From positions 248,001-312,000 of the forward strand of contig VJWN01000031.1 in NCBI GenBank assembly GCA_007644065.1: a DNA stretch of 64,000 nt, written 5' to 3'. Below, in pieces: positions 24,000 to 34,995 of the stretch. The stretch comes from Margaritispora aquatica. Taxonomy: Eukaryota; Ascomycota; Leotiomycetes; Helotiales; Discinellaceae. Position 1 is the stretch's first letter, and each line of letters begins with the position of its first letter. The notes below the pieces were generated by a model. It worked only from the letters and a program-made list of their open reading frames with translations. It had not been told where the DNA came from and did no database searches. The position numbers were made by a program, and so were the translations under genes.

Positions 24000-24771
24000 T
24001 CACCACCACCAGCCCAATCCAACCCAAACCACGAAGATGAAAGTCAAGAGTTTATTCTCCCCTAACAGCATTGCAGACGTGCCTGCACTAGCTCCTGCTG
24101 TAATGGAAACTGTTAACTTGCACCTGTTACACGCAGGCTTATGTATGCAGAGGGGAGCAGAACTGAGCTGAGCGTACCTTTCACGGTTGAATTAGCCGGT
24201 GGTATAGCTGACGTTGAGCCAGATGGAGTACTTGAAGCTTTCGTAGATGTTGATGTCGTAGGCGAAGTAGCAGCACTACCCGAAGCAACCGCAACAGCCG
24301 TACTCGACACTTTCTCCTTCTGGCTCGTCACCGAAGTCGAACTCGCTATAAATTCCCCACATACACTGGTCAGCATTCCTTCTCTCCTCTCCTCTTCACT
24401 GCTTCACAAGTACCAAACTCGCAACAGAGCACTCACGCTGCGCAACAACAGCATCATAGCAGCTCACGGTATCATACCAATGGCATCCCGTAAGCGAGTA
24501 CGGGTCCGTGTTGGACAGGAGACAGGTGTTGAGCGCGACGTTGCAGCTGGCTGCTGCGAGGGCGGTGCATTCGCATATGCCGCTTGCGACGGGGTGGCAG
24601 GTGCGGCAGAGGCCGTAGGCGAATTCGTTTTGGATGCACTGTGCCGAAGGGTCAATGTGTGGCTGTGGTTGAGGAATTTGGTGGGGAGTGGAGATATCAT
24701 CTTACGAGGCAGTATGCTGATACTTGCTGGAAGAGAAGGGACAAGGCGAGGATGATGTTGGGAATATGCAT
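24000..24771 (-). CDS. Small secreted ten-cysteine protein with GPI-like tail (paralog A)
   Basis: Exons 24706..24771, 24437..24638, 24178..24345 and 24000..24097 join in frame to 177 residues. Residues 1-19 form a signal peptide ('MHIPNIILALSLLFQQVSA'). The mature domain has ten cysteines spaced C-x-C-x9-C-x-T-C-x7-C-x-C-x7-C-x6-C-x12-C-x7-C. A Ser/Thr/Ala-rich stalk follows. The end is a hydrophobic tail ('LLTFIFVVWVGLGWWW') preceded by small residues, as in GPI-anchored proteins. Intron 1 falls right after the first cysteine pair-half and intron 2 after the cysteine domain (phase 1), exactly as in the two paralogs downstream. The last intron is extra to this copy. The pattern is not the eight-cysteine CFEM motif. 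Function unknown; a cell-wall or effector role is only a guess. Confidence 0.75.
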
Positions 24772-25944
24772 GGCTTCGTTGCTCAGGGTTGATAGATGAC
24801 CAATTTCCGTGGTGCTTTGGTATGGGAATCAGATTACAAGAGGAGAGTCCACGGTGCTTTCAATTCTTTGTCGATGGTGACTCCGCCAAATTTTCAAAGA
24901 TGGCTGGATATCAACGTCCTCTTGAAACCCTCCATGTCCACACCAACAATGCAGTCTTAGATGTGCAACATCTAAGTCACACCTCCACGATACCTAACAC
25001 CCACATGATCGAGCTATCAAACCAAATTCTCCCCATGTCGAATTTCCGATAGAGCGCACTCGAGATCTGTCTTGCGACATATCGATAACGGGGCGAGCAG
25101 GGCGGATATCGTCATTTCTGGATGGACATGGGAGATGAAATTGACTGGGAAGCCTCAGTCAGTGGCGTCGCTTGGAAGGGGCGAAGTCAGACATTTGGGT
25201 GGGGAGGTGAGATTGACTTCTCCGGTCTCAGTTCTATCTAACTTTTTGACGAATCTGATATCAAATCCGAGATCTATCGAGGGGGAAAACTTATACAGGC
25301 TTGGGTTCTGTGGATATGTGCTAGGTGGGTTGTTTGATAGTCCGTGTCGGACCGCTAGAACGACTCGCTTGAATGGGATTAGATGTGTTAGAGGTGCCGA
25401 AAATGAAGTACCTGGATGAGCAGCGACAAGACGTAAAATTGCAGTGATATCCGCTATTTAGCCAGAAATATTGAACATATACAATAATCAACTACTACTC
25501 ATCGACAGCAGTTCGATACGCATCACATACGGAGGTGAAAAGGGGTGTATTAAACTTAAGCGAGCTTCATGTATGTCATCTCATTCTACACTACCGAATG
25601 ATGAAATGGTCCGGAAGCCCATCTCAATTATGGGCCTTTTATAAAACAAAGATTTTGAGTAGAATCTTAAAGGTAACACGAATTAGGACGTAAAAGTAGG
25701 GAATTGGGAACTGAACTGGAGAGAGGTGTTTTATCAAAACCAATACCATTTTGACTTATTTTTGGAACACAAATGAATGCAATCCGTGTTAGATTTATTA
25801 AAAACTGAGTACTGCTACTAATCCAATCACCACAGAGCCGGAACACCAAGCCACCCACTATCAGTACTACTTACCTATCTCCAACTATACAACTTTGGCA
25901 TAAGCCCTAATAGTAATTATTTTAAAGTAGTCGACTCATTTTCA
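24772..25944. other. Spacer upstream of paralog A
   Basis: 1173 bases holding the promoter of paralog A and the 3' flank of the 347-residue secreted protein gene. Open frames here (24789-25052, 25072-25419) are short, lack recognisable domains and have no intron support. No gene called. Confidence 0.5.
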
Positions 25945-27430
25945 CTATATCGGGATGAATGTAAGGTATGCAGGAGTGACTGGAGCAGGAAACCTGCTAT
26001 GGAATGCCTCAGGATCAGATCCAGCATAAAGGTGGTTTGACTGAATGAAAATCTGGAAGTTCGACGCGGCATCTGAAAGGTAATATTAGTCAGTCCTCCG
26101 ATAATTGAGCTCAAGAGAGATAGATAGGCAGGGGAGAGAGAGTTGGACTTACTTCCATCTGTATTGATCCAGATTGGCGTTACGTGTCCTGTACCTAAAT
26201 AATCCACAGTCCACTAAAATAATATATTAACCCCTGCTCTAACTTTCGCCCATTGTTCATCCTTCCCGAATTCGAAATAGGATTTGCAGGCCTGACGACT
26301 TACAACGGACGATTCACTCTGTTTGTCAAGGCTAGCGCTAGAGGAGAAATAGCTAGGGACGCTCTGTGGTGTACTTCCAGCCGGGGCTTTAAAGATTTCT
26401 ATTAGCAACATCCTGACCGCTCCTCTGAAACTCTCCAGGTAATGCTTACTGTGACTGGTAGGATCTATATAAAAATAGCTACATAATAGTTAGCGATCTA
26501 TCTCTATCGAGGAATAGTTGCTGTGGCATACTTTAATGATCCAACTGCTGCATCAGAACTTGTGCTTTCCCGGCCCGACACAAACCCTAGGAATGGAAAG
26601 CCACCCTGAAGGCCGGTGGCTTTAAACTCTACACTTATCGCTGAAGTTGCACCAGCAAGGATATCGAAAGACACGACCAATGCGCTGCCGATATCTGGTG
26701 TAATCTGAGGTGTCCAGTAGCTCGGGTCGGGTTGCAAGTAACCCTGAGACACACCATCGACATCTACCCGCAATTTGCCTTACAGATTATTTTTTGTCAG
26801 CAAGTCAAAGTAAACAGCAACATTCCATACAAAAACTGCACTGCAACAATTTCACTTGTGAAGATATCTGTCCTAGGATCCAGGTAACTAACCAGTTATA
26901 GTGATGATAGTTGCCGTAGGCTGCACCGATTCTGTTGTTGAAGACTGAGTTGTCGTCATTGTCGTAGGCTGAACCGTCACTGTTGTGGCTGTGATTCCCC
27001 AGCAAGAGCAAGCGCTAGAATACCGAGATGCAACGCTGCAGGCAGTGCTCGCATAAGTAGGAATGCTGTTTTGCACAGTGGTAGCTGAAAAGACGACTGT
27101 TTGCATGAAACTGGAGCAATCTGCCATCCTCACAGCCTTAGCTGGCTTTGCCTTGCCTTCCGCTCCTGTAACTTGGCGGAGGCAGTTCTAAGAATGTATC
27201 AGCGTTAGTTGTACCACTTCAACCATGGGCAAATAATGAAACGCAGCAGACATCCGAACGTCGAGGTTATATGCTTGGGAATAGTTACATACGTTGGAAG
27301 TGCAGCTCTTACGCGCGAAGAGGTTGACCATACCTCCCTCAATTTCGCTACCTGGAACGACTCCTGGCAGAAGACTGCCAGAGGCGACGCCTGACACCAG
27401 CACAGCACCGAAAAGCATTTTCAGCTTCAT
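25945..27430 (-). CDS. Secreted fungal surface protein of 347 residues, function unknown
   Basis: Six exons (27293..27430, 26893..27187, 26532..26778, 26304..26478, 26153..26213, 25945..26072) join in frame. A signal peptide (residues 1-18) is followed by 'SCTSNNCLRQV', the cysteine-rich block 'YSSACSCWGITA', and a Thr/Gln-rich linker. Then comes a beta-rich domain with 'GGFPFLGF' and 'APAGSTPQSVPSYF', and finally 'WTVDYLGTGHVTPIWINTDG' with the end 'PVTPAYLTFIPI'. This order matches a common family of uncharacterised secreted proteins in filamentous ascomycetes. An in-frame TAG at 26214 falls inside intron 4, so the gene is not broken. There is no GPI tail or transmembrane end. It lies between paralogs A and B on the same strand. 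Some small-exon splice sites (intron 3 acceptor) are less certain. Confidence 0.72.
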
Positions 27431-28417
27431 CTTGGACCTTGATATAAATGGAACTTTCTTCGAGCTTCAGTTTTCACAGTCGTAATCAGAATCGAACATC
27501 ACAGTCCACGAAGATGAGGAAGGAAAAATTTCCCATCTCGATGTTGCTGCTAGGCTCCCTATGATAGCCAGTCTCAAATTTCTTTTCGCTAAGCTCGTTT
27601 GTTTGGAACTGCACTGCTAGTATCGGAAAACTATTTGGCTTCTGTGTTCGTCAGTTCCCCTTTCTTTTCCCCCACTAAGTTCTTCGTTTGGAGCCACGAC
27701 TATATTGTCAGAAAATAAGCCTCCATTTGCTTTTTGCTGAAAAGGATCCTGCATCTGGAACTCTGGAGCCAAGACAGGAAATAAGTGGACTCATTTCATC
27801 TTAGATTTCCATTTCTTTTTCTCAACGTAGCTGGATGAGGCTACGCTACTTAAAATGAATGAAACACAAGCCATGCGATCAGCACATTGAACAAATGCAA
27901 CCACCCTGACTTCTCGGTTCATCCCGCATCTCCAGCCCTGCTTACCAAAAATGGCCCGCTAATGTCTCTACCAGTACAAAGGCAGGCATGCGGTTTCCAA
28001 TTGTGACACTTTTTTACCACTATTGACTCGAGCGGTGCAAGAGTCAGCTATGTCTTACCACCTTATGGCGGGACATTCTGCACCTAGTCAAAGTTCCTTC
28101 TGTTATGCAAAGCAAGTTCAATACTCGGACTTCAGGCGGTCAGACATGACGTTCCCTCGTGACCATCATACTAGTATGTGATAGAATAGCAGAGTTCTGA
28201 ATATAAAGTGAGTTTTTCGGATGTCAGAATCGTTATTGATCAACAGGGGTTGCGCGCGTTGTCTTCAGTGACTAGTATTTATCAACTTATAGGGTCTTTA
28301 GAAGTAAGCGACCCTGACTTTGACAAGTCACAGAACTAATTAACCGGGGTATATGATTCTATACTTTCTCCTTGCACACTTACTTCGACTTTTGTCATTT
28401 CGTTTGACGCACCACAC
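27431..28417. other. Spacer between surface-protein genes
   Basis: 987 bases, the promoter of the 347-residue protein gene and the 3' flank of paralog B. The last 35 bases before 28418 resemble the equivalent position beside paralog A. No gene seen. Confidence 0.5.
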
Positions 28418-29155
28418 TCAACCCCAAATCATCACCATGACCAACGCAACCCAGACCACAAAAATCGAAATTAACAGTTTGTTCTCTAGTAACAGCGCTA
28501 CAGATACCCCCGCACTTGTTTTCGAACTGGTAGCTACCGCTGCGGCACTTGCGCTTGTTGCACTTGAGCTTCCCACCGTTGTGACAGCTGACGCCGTTTT
28601 CGCTTGTGAAACAGATGTCGCTTGCGAATTGGAAAGGGAGGTCGCTTGGGACACTACAGCGACCGATACACTAGATGATTTCGCAACCACGGCGGTAGCA
28701 GTCGACGATGCAGTCGTGATCTTAGTGGCTGCTGAGACTGATGGTACCGGTGCTATATCACGTTGCAAATTAGCATCACCTTCTCTTCACTCGTGTATGC
28801 CCATCCATCCAAGCGACAGGTTGATGGGAAAATCACTTACCGCCACCAACATTCGCACAAGTGATGATATCAGATCCCGTGCAACCATTTGTCGCATACG
28901 GTGACATGCCTGCAATGACGCACGTCATGACACCGTTGGTGCACGCATCTGCCAGACCTCCAGTGCAAGAACAACTCCCATCAAGCATCACCACGCAGGT
29001 CTGGCAGAAACCAGCTGTGAATTGATTTGTCACGCACTGAGCAGTCAGCATGTGTTGATTTGCCGTCACGAACTTTGAAGCGAGATGCGTACGTTACAGA
29101 AAGCCGATGCTTGGCTCGCGAGGAGCAGCATTGCTATCACATTTGAAAGATACAT
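28418..29155 (-). CDS. Small secreted ten-cysteine protein with GPI-like tail (paralog B)
   Basis: Exons 29093..29155, 28841..29036 and 28418..28752 join to 197 residues. Signal peptide 'MYLSNVIAMLLLASQASA', then ten cysteines with spacing C-x-C-x9-C-x-T-C-x7-C-x-C-x7-C-x6-C-x12-C-x7-C, the same as paralog A. 'CQTC', 'NGVMTC' and 'NGCTGSDIITC' are conserved blocks. A Ser/Ala/Thr/Val stalk of about 90 residues leads to a hydrophobic tail. Its 'ENKLLISIFVVWVALVM' nearly repeats paralog A ('ENKLLTFIFVVWVGLG'). Introns sit at the same two places and in the same phases as in A and C. The protein is probably displayed on the cell surface by a GPI anchor. Function unknown. Confidence 0.78.
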
Positions 29156-29611
29156 GGTTGAGGTTGGTGAGGTTGAGGGAATGTTTAGAAAATCGCGAGG
29201 GAAACCCAAAAGCTGTAAACAACTACGGAAAGGCGCAAGGGACGCGATTTAAATATTTATCATGCACATTTAAGACAAATAACTCTTTCTCCTGCACTTT
29301 ACCCAGCTGAAAGTCTGGCTAAGTGCTTGCCGGGTCATCATTGGTGGTTGAGTTGGCCAAGGCGCCAAGACAACACAAAAGCATTGAATCTAAGACATAT
29401 GAAGGTGAAGTACCGGAGAAAGTCTGTTGAGGCTGAGGCGGAGAATTTTGGTATCTGCCTCGGCGTAAAGTGCACTTCACATTCACGCAATAAATGGACA
29501 CCAGCACAAGGAGGTACACGACATAGGTAACGATGACATGTTGTACTCGCTTAAGTTGATTGGCATTAGGAAAGACACACGCCTCGTCCCCAGACAAAAC
29601 CCCTTGCGTCA
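29156..29611. other. Spacer between paralogs B and C
   Basis: 456 bases: promoter of paralog B and 3' flank of paralog C. Open frames on both strands lack a start context, introns or recognisable motifs. No gene called. Confidence 0.5.
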
Positions 29612-30284
29612 TCACCAAAGCATAACAGCGACCAAGGGTACGAAAACTCCAAAGATCGCATGGCTTCTGTCGAGAGTCATAATGTTTCCGAGCGATTTGG
29701 CAGTGGGACTTGTGCTTGTGGCTGTAGTTGAGCTTGCGCTTCCTACCGATGCGCTTCCTACACTTGCTACTGAAGCACCCGAAGACTGCGGCCTTGCGAT
29801 TGACACAGCGGTGGAGGCAGTTGAACTTGAGCCTCGCACAGCCGCAGAACTGGAAATGGCGACTTGAGGGGCGGTGGTGGCTTTGGGCTGAGATTGGACT
29901 AAGTCACGTTGCACATTAGCATAAGATCTCGGACGATGTATATCATAATTTGACTATTCGCTTAAGTTTAGAAGGACTTACCAGCATCCATACAGATAAT
30001 AATATCAGTAGCGCCACATCCATTCGACGAGATCATGCCAGTCTGAACGCATGTCATGGCCATCTGGTTGCATATGCTTGCGTACCCAGAACCGCCATAA
30101 CAGACACAACCGCTTCCATTAAGATCGCAAGTGTAGCAACTCCCACCGTAGTTGACGAATTGGCTTACTAGGCACTGCCATTTGTTAGTGAGGTAGTTGT
30201 AAAATAAAGAAGCAGACGTACTTGACAGTAGGCTATCGCTTGGCCTGCAAGGAAAATAACCGCGAGAAGGGATGGTAGATGCAT
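29612..30284 (-). CDS. Small secreted ten-cysteine protein with GPI-like tail (paralog C)
   Basis: Exons 30222..30284, 29982..30174 and 29612..29898 give 180 residues. Signal peptide 'MHLPSLLAVIFLAGQAIA', then ten cysteines spaced C-x-C-x11-C-x-T-C-x6-C-x-C-x9-C-x6-C-x10-C-x7-C, a slightly shifted version of A and B. 'YTC', 'MAMTC' and 'NGCGATDIIIC' align with them. The stalk is Ser/Ala/Thr-rich, and the tail 'FGVFVPLVAVMLW' is hydrophobic, GPI-like. Both introns occupy the conserved positions and phases. It is the most diverged intact copy. A broken copy 0.9 kb further on resembles its first exon and 5' flank most closely. Confidence 0.76.
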
Positions 30285-31451
30285 GTTTAAGATTTAGGTT
30301 TGGAACTGAACTGGGTCGGAAAATCCACAAGGTGGGAACTCAAGGCATATAAACAAATAATTCAATCATTCACGGGACCATTTCCACATTCAAGCTTCTT
30401 TTTCAATTATGAAAGCCGACGGATCTGATAAGCGTTCATGAGTACGTCCGTAAAAGGTTAGGCGAGCCCGAAGTCTATTGGTCTCAAGATTCAATGCGGC
30501 GTTGATATTCAAGACATCCAGAGGTAAGGTATCGGTTCATGTACTTGGAGGCTGAAATTAAGAGCTGTGTATTGCAATGTTCTTCCCCATTTCTGCCAGC
30601 GTGAAGTAGTGTTTTAGAATGTGCGTTGGTCACTTGCACACCGCATTCTAGATAAGACTGTGACTAAGGCTGTGAACATAGCATTGCATGTAGGCTTTGC
30701 AGAGCTCTGGATTAGAATAAGAGCTCGATCTTTGGGTATGTCAATTTTCTATTTTTTTTTTTTTGAACAGAGAAGATAGTCCGGTACAGACAACCATGTC
30801 TTGAATGTAAAAGCAACGATAATTGATTAGCGAGGTTAGCCCAACTTTATCTTCGCTAAAGCTGGGATTTTGTTAACATAATACTCGGTTACCTCAAGAG
30901 TTCACGGGAAGTAACCAAGTATTATAGGTAGGTAATTAAACATCGCAAGTATTAGAAGGAAGCTTCTAAAAGATCTTTTATTTCTGAACATTCCTAATGT
31001 CAGTGATATTTGAGTATATTCTAATACATTATCCTAATAATTTATCTCGTAGTGTATCTTCAATGATGATGAACGTAGCTAACGTCAAGGGGTGGGTATT
31101 AAATAGCAACATCTTGGTAACATTAAAATTTCTATCACTGCGTAATCTTTGCCGAGAGCTGTCAGCTAAGCTGCAGATGCCTTTGTTCCCGCAATGACCG
31201 CGGAGAGGGAAGGCAGATACATATTTTAAGATTTAGGACTGAAAATATTTGTAATGATACCTGTCTCGGCAGTCTTTAGTCACCTATTCGTGGCAATTGC
31301 GAGGGGTGGAAGGTAGGGGGGTGATTATGGGCAAGAACGTACCTACCTATGCGCTTTGAATTGCCTGTGATATAGATGAAAGGTGCCGACATCATGTTTA
31401 TATTCCTGTTTTCGTCTCTTGGGGATTCTCTTCTCTTCCTTAATTGTAACA
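30285..31451. other. AT-rich spacer holding the relic copy
   Basis: Apart from the relic exon at 31166-31222, this stretch is AT-rich, with a poly-T run at 30752-30764, and has no convincing gene. It contains the promoter of paralog C. Confidence 0.5.
31166..31222 (-). pseudogene. Relic first exon of a fourth ten-cysteine paralog
   Basis: Read on the minus strand, the sequence codes for 18 residues starting 'MYLPSLSAVIAGTKASA', against 'MHLPSLLAVIFLAGQAIA' in paralog C. It then meets a stop at the site of the first cysteine. The 5' flank also matches (TTTAAGATTTAGG followed by ACTGAA after a small gap). I see no remaining cysteine-rich exon. It is therefore a decayed copy, or a decayed 5' fragment, of the same family. 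Confidence 0.55.
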
Positions 31452-31655
31452 ATGCCACCCATCCGCCGCCCCCGCCGCGCGCGTGCCGCCCGTTACAACC
31501 CCATCATTATCAACAATCGTCCCGGAGAGAGTCTTGGGCGTAAAACTTCAAGTGCGCTCCCAGCTAAAAGCAATCTAGCTAACTCTGTTGCAGGATTCAT
31601 CCTCATGGCTGGCCTTCAAGCTATCCTGGCCGGTTGTGCAGCCTTCACCGTCTAG
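31452..31655 (+). CDS. Possible microprotein with a basic head and membrane tail
   Basis: Exons 31452..31539 and 31594..31655 give 49 residues. The 54-nt intron has a strong 3' end (CTAGCTAAC branch, then TTGCAG). It contains no in-frame stop, so the unspliced form would also be read, as 67 residues. The product has an Arg/Pro-rich start ('MPPIRRPRRARAARYNP'), a short hinge 'IIINNRPGESLG' and a hydrophobic C-terminal segment ('FILMAGLQAILAGCAAFTV'). It could be a small tail-anchored or mitochondrial membrane protein. I do not recognise it; the case rests on the intron signals and the amphipathic layout. Confidence 0.4.
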   Translation: MPPIRRPRRARAARYNPIIINNRPGESLGRKTSSALPAKSNLANSVAGFILMAGLQAILAGCAAFTV

Positions 31656-32685
31656 CCACACTAGCGCAGCCGAGGCGATGAAAAGCCTAAGGACTCTCGA
31701 TGATGGTACTATCATTTCTCAACATCTTTACCATCACTTACAACATTGCTACGACACAAAAAAAAAAGAAAAAAAACCCCCCCTCAGTTCAAGCCGCCGA
31801 CTTGGGTTTGCGTCTTCTTGGTCCTCCCAAACGATGTTCTCGATCCACATCTCATCAGATCCAAAAATCCCCCCTCAGTTCATAGGGTCCTGCTGGAGAA
31901 GCTTCTCGGGCAGAGTAAGACGAACCTAAGCATGAATACCTTTCTCGGCCTGCCTTAAACCAAGCCCATGACTAAGTCTACAAGCAACACTCGGTGACGG
32001 CTCGCATCGGCAAGACCTCCAAAGTCCCAGTACACTTCACTTGCCTTTGTGACGAGACAGCTACCACAAATCGGCGAACGAACTATCTCTTTAGCCACCC
32101 TGCACTCGAATCGTATCAAAAACCGAATAGTTCATTCAAACACTAGTGGCCACAATTGGATCGATTTAGAAGCTTGCTTTGAAATTCCTGTTCATATTAC
32201 TATACGACTACCAGAAAAACAGAGATACAGGTACTAGGAGCAAGAAAGCGGGACTCGGGAAATGCACAAGTCAGAAAGAGGTTTTTGAGATGATATGGTG
32301 ATCTAGATCAGGCAGAGCTCAATTTTGAATGATGGATGCTATGGTTAGTGTTCGGTGACGGCTGGTGGACCAGAAAGTTTTCCGACAATTATTGTGACAA
32401 ATACCAATAATGGAGAGAAGAATATGCGGGAGGAGGGTGCCGAGTTACTTTAGATACATGTTTTGTAGTGTTTTGAAATGCTGGATTTGAGATCTGGGCT
32501 TAGGTTTTATTAAGACAATCATCTGGACGAATGACGCTGCTAGCTGGAGTATGGAGGTCATTGAAGGATTGCGGAATTAGTTGGCAGACAGTTTCCCGAG
32601 ATTTTTAGGATTTAATTGGAAGCGGTAGAGACTGTAGGGGTGAAAAAGAGACATGTACTTTGAGTTTCGAATTCGGTTGGAAACT
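31656..32685. other. Spacer with homopolymer tract
   Basis: About 1 kb without a convincing gene. An A-rich/C-run tract lies at 31758-31784. Short open frames overlap each other and look like noise. Confidence 0.5.
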
Positions 32686-33213
32686 CTACTGAAATCCATC
32701 ACCCCAATCTTCGTTTTCCTTCTCTGCAGCCCTTTGTGTCTCATTTCTCCTTCTGTCTATACGTTCCAAGAACGAACTCAGCAAAACAACCGACCCAATA
32801 ACTAACACTGGACCCGAACTGAATGCCGCAATCTTGGACTGCATTAACCGTCCTCGTTTTATGAACCTCCATTCCCGCTGGAAGAACTTAGTAAATTCCT
32901 TCATTGGAATTGCTTGATTTGGCGTTGGCTTTGGTTTTGGAGCATAGTAGGTACGGTTGTGGGTGTGAATGGGAGATTGGGTTGTTCTGTGATGATCGGG
33001 GTTGAAGTAGTATGTGTTCTGCACATTGATTTCTTCAAAGCACCCGAATGGAGAACGCGGGGATCGGCGACGGAGGATAGATCGTGAATAGTTGGTTTCC
33101 AATTGACCAATGTGGATGTGGATTATAATGGTTGATTTAGAGGTTGATAATGGCGATGAACCAGAAGAGGACCTGTAGGGGAATCCGCCCATCCAGGCTG
33201 GAAACGGTGCCAT
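32686..33213 (-). CDS. Hypothetical protein with one C-terminal membrane segment
   Basis: Single exon of 175 residues starting 'MAPFPAWMGGFPYRSSSG'. The middle is rich in His, Asn and Pro. Residues about 104-125 ('EFTKFFQREWRFIKRGRLM') form a basic amphipathic stretch, followed by a hydrophobic segment ('GPVLVIGSVVLLSSFLERI') and a charged tail. It resembles lineage-specific proteins of unknown role; I cannot name a family. Coding status is supported by the ordered basic/hydrophobic/charged layout and full open frame, not by homology. Confidence 0.45.
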   Translation of the reverse strand: MAPFPAWMGGFPYRSSSGSSPLSTSKSTIIIHIHIGQLETNYSRSILRRRSPRSPFGCFEEINVQNTYYFNPDHHRTTQSPIHTHNRTYYAPKPKPTPNQAIPMKEFTKFFQREWRFIKRGRLMQSKIAAFSSGPVLVIGSVVLLSSFLERIDRRRNETQRAAEKENEDWGDGFQ

Positions 33214-34995
33214 CCCGTATGATGTATCTTATGTGGCTGCTCTGGGATGAGATGAAGTTTGTTCGTTTGCGCTGCTGAATTGGTTCCCCTTTAGAAAATG
33301 GGATCGAAAATATAGGTTGAAGCGGACGACGAGTATGACAAGGTGCTTTTTCTATCCCCGTTAAGAATAGAGGTGTTGGGGCAGGGGCATGGGGCATAAA
33401 TAGGTAGATAGGAATTCTAAAAGCGACTACTGTAGACGTTTAAATTGCTAACTTAGTCGAGTAACCGATCGTGCGGAGCTACTTTTTACTTTCCACGCTC
33501 CTCCCACTAGCCAAAAGTTTAGAGTAAACCCAGAGACTAAAACTTAGCAGGGAGCCAGGTGGGAGAGCCTACTTAAAAACAACAAAGAATATGACAAAAG
33601 AACAGCCGGGAATCCTGGAACTCACCTTTTCACTCATGTGGGAACTTCTCGTGTGTTTTTGACATTCTACAATAGGTCTTTTAGATACACTTCAATATTG
33701 AACAATCACTTACTCGGGAATTAGACCAATGAAAGATATTCGCTTAGCAAAGACAGAATAATGAATTGAAACGATTGATAATTATTTTTGTAGACGTTAT
33801 ATTAGTTTAACAGAACATAATCCCAATGGGTATCATTCTATAGCTTTAGGGAAACATGAAGAGTTTCTATACAATTTGAGGTTCTATTAATCTCCTTGTC
33901 CATAGCCGAATCGCACCGAACTATCCGTCGGGACCACGACCCACAAGTAACGTCTCATACAAACTAATACTTGCAAACCCCGCACAACCCACACACTTCA
34001 ATGTATCAAACAAATCTTCCAAAGATTTTCTCTGCTCTTCCTCTATTATTGTCTACCAATCTATAACTGAGATATAAGTCTATACAATTGTCATCAAACA
34101 ATATGGAAATTTCCACAAAGTCCCTAGGATGGATATATACCACCCTGAACATATTACTCTTGAGAGTATTTCCCATAATACATGTCTATTGGGTACGTTC
34201 TTTTGGCTTTGAATCGTTGGGAACCAATTCAACTAACTTACATCGGACTGTTTTCGTCGATATGAGGATTCTTGACAAAACTGAAGAAGATCGCAAACGC
34301 AGCTATCGATTCTCAACAATATTTCTCTACTTCTATGTACCACACGGTATTGCGTTCTTAAATACAATGCGCTTGTTTTCGCAGAGAGGGTTCACCACTT
34401 CCGATCCACCACGTCTCATCGAAGAAGATTGTCAAAATTGATCACAGCAGAGAAAGGAGAGCTGTGGAACAAAAAGAAATTGGTCGTGCTGGCAAAGGGA
34501 GAAGTTGAAATGGAGGGAAATGGAAGCAACTGCTGTTTAGACTGGGAGGAGAAAGTTCTGCAGGACGCAATCGCCAGGACACGCAGAATTGCGAAGCTTG
34601 CAACACGATGGGTTGCTGGACCAATATTGTTGCGCTTGATCTACATACCTTTATTTCCTTTGAGAGAGTATTATCCCAGCGTAGAACGGGTTTGGTATTA
34701 CAATCCAGATTGCAGTCATTGGTATTGGTGTACGTAGTGATTGATGTGATGCCCTCACACTGCTATAGAACTATAGCTGCTATCCCTCTGAGGAAATTCC
34801 AATTTCATGGCTTGACTGTGCTAAATTTCAATCAGAATAGCCCCTGACTAATAACAACTCCAAACCTCATCCCCAGCAGCATACGGACTCCATTCTAGTG
34901 ATACTCTATCTGTAACATCACATTCGCGATGTGGCAGATACCTGCGTACTTCGTAAGTTGGCTTTAAATGCCTATTAAGATTGTGAAAGCTTACC
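33214..34995. other. Spacer with a doubtful open region at 34103-34737
   Basis: 33214-34102 shows nothing. From 34103 on the plus strand, 'MEISTKSLGWIYTTLNILLL' runs into a GTACGT donor at 34193. A second open stretch to 34737 has an acidic helix and 'YYNPDCSHWYWCT' at its end. I could not join them into one convincing gene. It could be a small membrane protein gene, or a decayed one. Confidence 0.3.

Noticed and set aside
26214..26216. In-frame TAG in the 347-residue secreted protein gene, suggesting a pseudogene
   Set aside because: The TAG is the acceptor end of an intron with a GTAAGT donor at 26303. Splicing restores 'ESSVWTVDYLGTG', a family-like sequence.
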